8,533 nucleotides of DNA from NCBI GenBank assembly GCA_013140955.1, contig JABFRY010000013.1, positions 1-8,533 of the forward strand, read 5' to 3'. The position numbers and the translations under genes were made by a program. Origin of the DNA: Acidobacteriota bacterium (GTDB lineage: Bacteria; Acidobacteriota; Vicinamibacteria; Vicinamibacterales; UBA2999). The notes below the pieces were generated by a model. That model worked only from the letters and a program-made list of their open reading frames with translations, searched no databases and had not been told where the DNA came from. Positions 6,904 through 8,533 of this stretch are shown in pieces. How positions within the stretch are numbered: the stretch's first letter is position 1; each line of letters opens with the position of its first letter.

Positions 6904-7533
6904 ATGCCTGAGCCCCTCCCCCCGGCGCCAGGAGACAGGACTCCACCGCTTCCGTCAGCCGCTCTTGCTCCGCCGCTTGTGTCGCAGGCCGCGGAGTTCC
7001 ATGCGACCGACGTATCAGGACCGGTGTGCGCGCCCTGTTCGCGCATGGTGTCAGACGAACACCGACGCGCCAGCGAGGTTCCGGGTGGTCCCGCTCCGCT
7101 CCCTCCTGACACTGACGCTGACACCGACGCTGACCCTGGCCCTGGCCCTGGCCGTGGCGCGCCCGCAACGTCGCCTCGCATCGTCCGTGCGATCGTGGCG
7201 TGCGTCGTCGTCGGCGGTGCCGCGTGGCTGCTGGCAGGCGGCCTGCGCGCGGTCACGGGCCTCGAGTGGCGCGTGCTGGCCATCCGCGTCGGCGTGGCCG
7301 TGGGGTTTGCGGTACGGCAGGCCATCGGCGGACACGGCGGCCGCGCGTGGCAGGTGTTCGCCTTGGCCGCGTGCTACCTGGCCCTGTCGGCGTCGTTCCT
7401 GCCGCTGCCGCCGTTTGCGTGGCGCTGGCCGTCACTGCTGGACGGCATCATCCTCGTGCTCAGCCTGCTCGAGGCGTGGGCCCTCAACGGCCGTCACGCC
7501 GGCGGCCCTGCGGGACAGCACCAGGACGGTTGA
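6904..7533 (+). CDS. Predicted multi-pass membrane protein of unknown function, 209 aa
   Basis: This encodes a 209-aa protein. Residues 1-90 are polar, Pro/Ala-rich and probably disordered, with one CxxC pair (Cys42, Cys45) that could be a degenerate zinc-ribbon knuckle. A repetitive Asp/Thr/Ala then Pro/Gly linker covers 69-83. Four hydrophobic segments follow at about 93-112, 123-140, 149-168 and 178-195. The spacing and motifs (VAVGFAVRQAIGGHGGRAWQV in segments 2-3, then LL...LSLLEAWALN at the end) recall a family of uncharacterised membrane proteins in which an N-terminal zinc-binding or rhomboid-like neighbour is common; that is memory, not a search. Start ATG 6904 follows GGTGA at 6896-6900, only 3 nt away. 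The other forward frame across this region (6890-7570) is Arg/Ser-rich with no membrane pattern, so it is taken as a shadow. It lies 33 nt ahead of ilvA on the same strand. Confidence 0.8.
   Translation: MPEPLPPAPGDRTPPLPSAALAPPLVSQAAEFHATDVSGPVCAPCSRMVSDEHRRASEVPGGPAPLPPDTDADTDADPGPGPGRGAPATSPRIVRAIVACVVVGGAAWLLAGGLRAVTGLEWRVLAIRVGVAVGFAVRQAIGGHGGRAWQVFALAACYLALSASFLPLPPFAWRWPSLLDGIILVLSLLEAWALNGRHAGGPAGQHQDG
7106..7153 (+). repeat. Hexanucleotide tandem repeat encoding a DT/DA then PG linker
   Basis: Eight 6-bp units run in frame: five of the CTGAC(A/G/C) type (one CCGACG) followed by three identical CTGGCC. They encode alternating Asp-Thr/Asp-Ala and then Pro-Gly pairs directly before the first membrane segment of the 209-aa protein. 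A six-base period keeps the frame, so the linker can change length without breaking the protein. Confidence 0.85.
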
Positions 7534-7563
7534 GGTACGCTGGGAGCAGTTCCCAGGCGTATC
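7534..7563 (+). promoter_or_regulatory. Long hairpin filling the gap before ilvA
   Basis: GGTACGCTGGGA (7534-7545) pairs with TCCCA-g-GCGTATC (7551-7563) around a 5-nt loop. That makes 12 pairs with a single bulged G (7556) and one G-U pair. The stem begins directly after the stop of the 209-aa gene and ends 3 nt before the ilvA GTG. The only purine-rich Shine-Dalgarno candidate (GGGAG, 7542-7546) is inside the stem. No T-run follows, so an intrinsic terminator is unlikely; translational control or intercistronic mRNA processing fits better. Confidence 0.65.
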
Positions 7564-7566
7564 GAA

Positions 7567-8533
7567 GTGACCCCAGCACGTACACGGCTCCTCCACGACA
7601 TCCTCACCAGCCGGGTCTACGACGTCGCGCGCGAGACGCCGCTCGACCCCGCTCCCCGGCTGTCCCGACGGCTCGGGCACGAGGTCCTCTTCAAGCGCGA
7701 AGACCTCCAGCCGGTCTTCAGCTTCAAGCTGCGGGGCGCCTACAACCGCATCGCCCACCTCACCGCCGCCGAGCGGACGCAGGGCGTCATCACGGCCAGC
7801 GCGGGCAATCACTCGCAGGGCGTCGCCTACTCGGCGCAGCGGCTCGGGCTGCGCGCGGTGATCGTGATGCCCCAGACCACGCCGCGCATCAAGGTGGAAG
7901 CGGTCGAGGCCATGGGCGCGGAGGTCATCCTCTCTGGCGACAGCTACGCCGATGCCAAGGCGCATTGCGACACGCTGGTGGGCGAGTCGGGCCTGACCTT
8001 CATCCACCCGTTCGACGACCCGCTGGTCATCGCTGGGCAGGGCACGATTGGCGCCGAGATCGTGCGGCACAGCCACGACCGGCTCTCGGCGGTGTTCGTG
8101 CCCGTGGGTGGCGGGGGGCTCATTGCCGGCATCGGCGGCTACATCAAGGCGCTGCTGCCGGGCGTGAAGATCATCGGCGTCGAGCCCTACGAGGCCGACG
8201 CCATGTACCGCTCCCTCGAGGCGGGTCAGCGCGTGCACCTCGACACAGTGGGCATCTTCGCCGACGGCGTGGCCGTGCGCGACGTGGGCGAGCTCACCTT
8301 CGAGATCGCGCGCGAGACGGTGGACGAGATCATCCGGGTCAGCAACGACGAAGTGTGTGCCGCCATCAAGGACGTGTTCGACGACACGCGCAGCATCATG
8401 GAGCCGGCCGGCGCCCTGCTCACCTTTCTGGACACCCTGGGCGGCCGCTGGAACATCAGCCTGTTCCACTACCGGAACCACGGGGCCGACTTCGGGCGGG
8501 TGCTGGCCGGCCTGGAGGTGGAGGACGCCGACC
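7567..8533 (+). CDS. ilvA: Threonine deaminase (IlvA), 3' end outside window, with internal deletion joining catalytic and regulatory domains
   Basis: The enzyme converts L-threonine to 2-oxobutanoate and ammonia with PLP, the first step of isoleucine synthesis. The visible 322 residues start at GTG 7567, the only reasonable start after the upstream in-frame stop at 7531-7533. The homology begins right away (ILTSRVYDVARETPLD, 12-27). Catalytic features are the PLP Lys54 in FSFKLRGAYN, the TASAGNHSQGVA substrate loop (76-87) and the PLP-phosphate Gly loop VGGGGLIAG (180-188). FADGVAVR follows at 231-238. After MEPAGAL (278-284) the protein jumps to LTFLDTLGGRWNISLFHYRNHG and on to residue 322, which is the second ACT-like subdomain of the long-form enzyme. 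The SG(A/G)N segment with the serine that contacts the PLP ring nitrogen, and the first ACT-like subdomain, are absent. As read, the enzyme is likely inactive or badly altered unless the junction is an assembly error. Confidence 0.95.
   Translation, partial: MTPARTRLLHDILTSRVYDVARETPLDPAPRLSRRLGHEVLFKREDLQPVFSFKLRGAYNRIAHLTAAERTQGVITASAGNHSQGVAYSAQRLGLRAVIVMPQTTPRIKVEAVEAMGAEVILSGDSYADAKAHCDTLVGESGLTFIHPFDDPLVIAGQGTIGAEIVRHSHDRLSAVFVPVGGGGLIAGIGGYIKALLPGVKIIGVEPYEADAMYRSLEAGQRVHLDTVGIFADGVAVRDVGELTFEIARETVDEIIRVSNDEVCAAIKDVFDDTRSIMEPAGALLTFLDTLGGRWNISLFHYRNHGADFGRVLAGLEVEDAD
8401..8418 (+). other. Apparent in-frame deletion junction inside ilvA
   Basis: The 18 bases encode EPAGAL. In long-form IlvA, EP(S/A)GAL is followed by ALAG and a helix of the catalytic domain. 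A second place, in the C-terminal ACT-like subdomain, reads (E/S)xPGALL.FL.TL. Here the first half matches the former and everything from LLTFLDTL the latter, so the crossover lies within the shared Gly-Ala-Leu codons (GGCGCCCTG, 8410-8418). Comparison is with the E. coli protein from memory. Confidence 0.75.

Noticed and set aside
7432..8481. A 349-codon minus-strand frame opposite ilvA.
   Set aside because: Antisense to unmistakable threonine deaminase sequence; no start signal or domain.

Overview
The window is GC-rich chromosomal DNA (coding third positions almost all G or C). It looks like a free-living bacterium of the Acidobacteriota type. That guess rests on the mix of genes: short conserved hypotheticals, carboxypeptidase-regulatory-like and SMP-30-like lipoproteins, and a sialidase-like gene end. 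No rRNA or marker gene fixes the taxon. I see no tRNA, rRNA, CRISPR array, transposase or phage gene.

Layout, left to right: the 3' end of a plus-strand gene (1-159); a 7-copy 17/16-bp tandem array in a convergent gap; htpG (Hsp90) on the minus strand; a divergent promoter region holding a 10-bp inverted repeat; a plus-strand gene for a large exported protein of unknown function; a second convergent gap with an 8-copy 11-bp tandem array and a strong hairpin; then four minus-strand genes. Read in the direction of transcription these are a 121-aa conserved hypothetical, an SMP-30/gluconolactonase-like lipoprotein, a 77-aa hypothetical 4 nt behind it, and a separate carboxypeptidase-regulatory-like lipoprotein. 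After a divergent promoter region come two plus-strand genes, a 209-aa membrane protein and ilvA (threonine deaminase), which runs off the right edge. No gap between genes exceeds 250 bases.

Most of the window is ordinary housekeeping and envelope biology, and no multi-gene pathway or defence system is evident. The strongest anomaly is in ilvA. The catalytic domain runs normally to its EPAGAL motif (residues 279-284) and then passes, in frame, straight into the middle of the C-terminal ACT-like regulatory subdomain. About 150 residues usual for the long-form enzyme are missing, including the SG(A/G)N segment that contacts the PLP ring and the first ACT-like subdomain. The two ancestral sites would share a Gly-Ala-Leu stretch, so a short-homology deletion is the simplest explanation. 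The second notable signal is a long hairpin that fills almost the whole gap in front of the ilvA start codon. The third is the pair of unrelated short tandem arrays, each placed just behind a plus-strand stop codon in a convergent gap.
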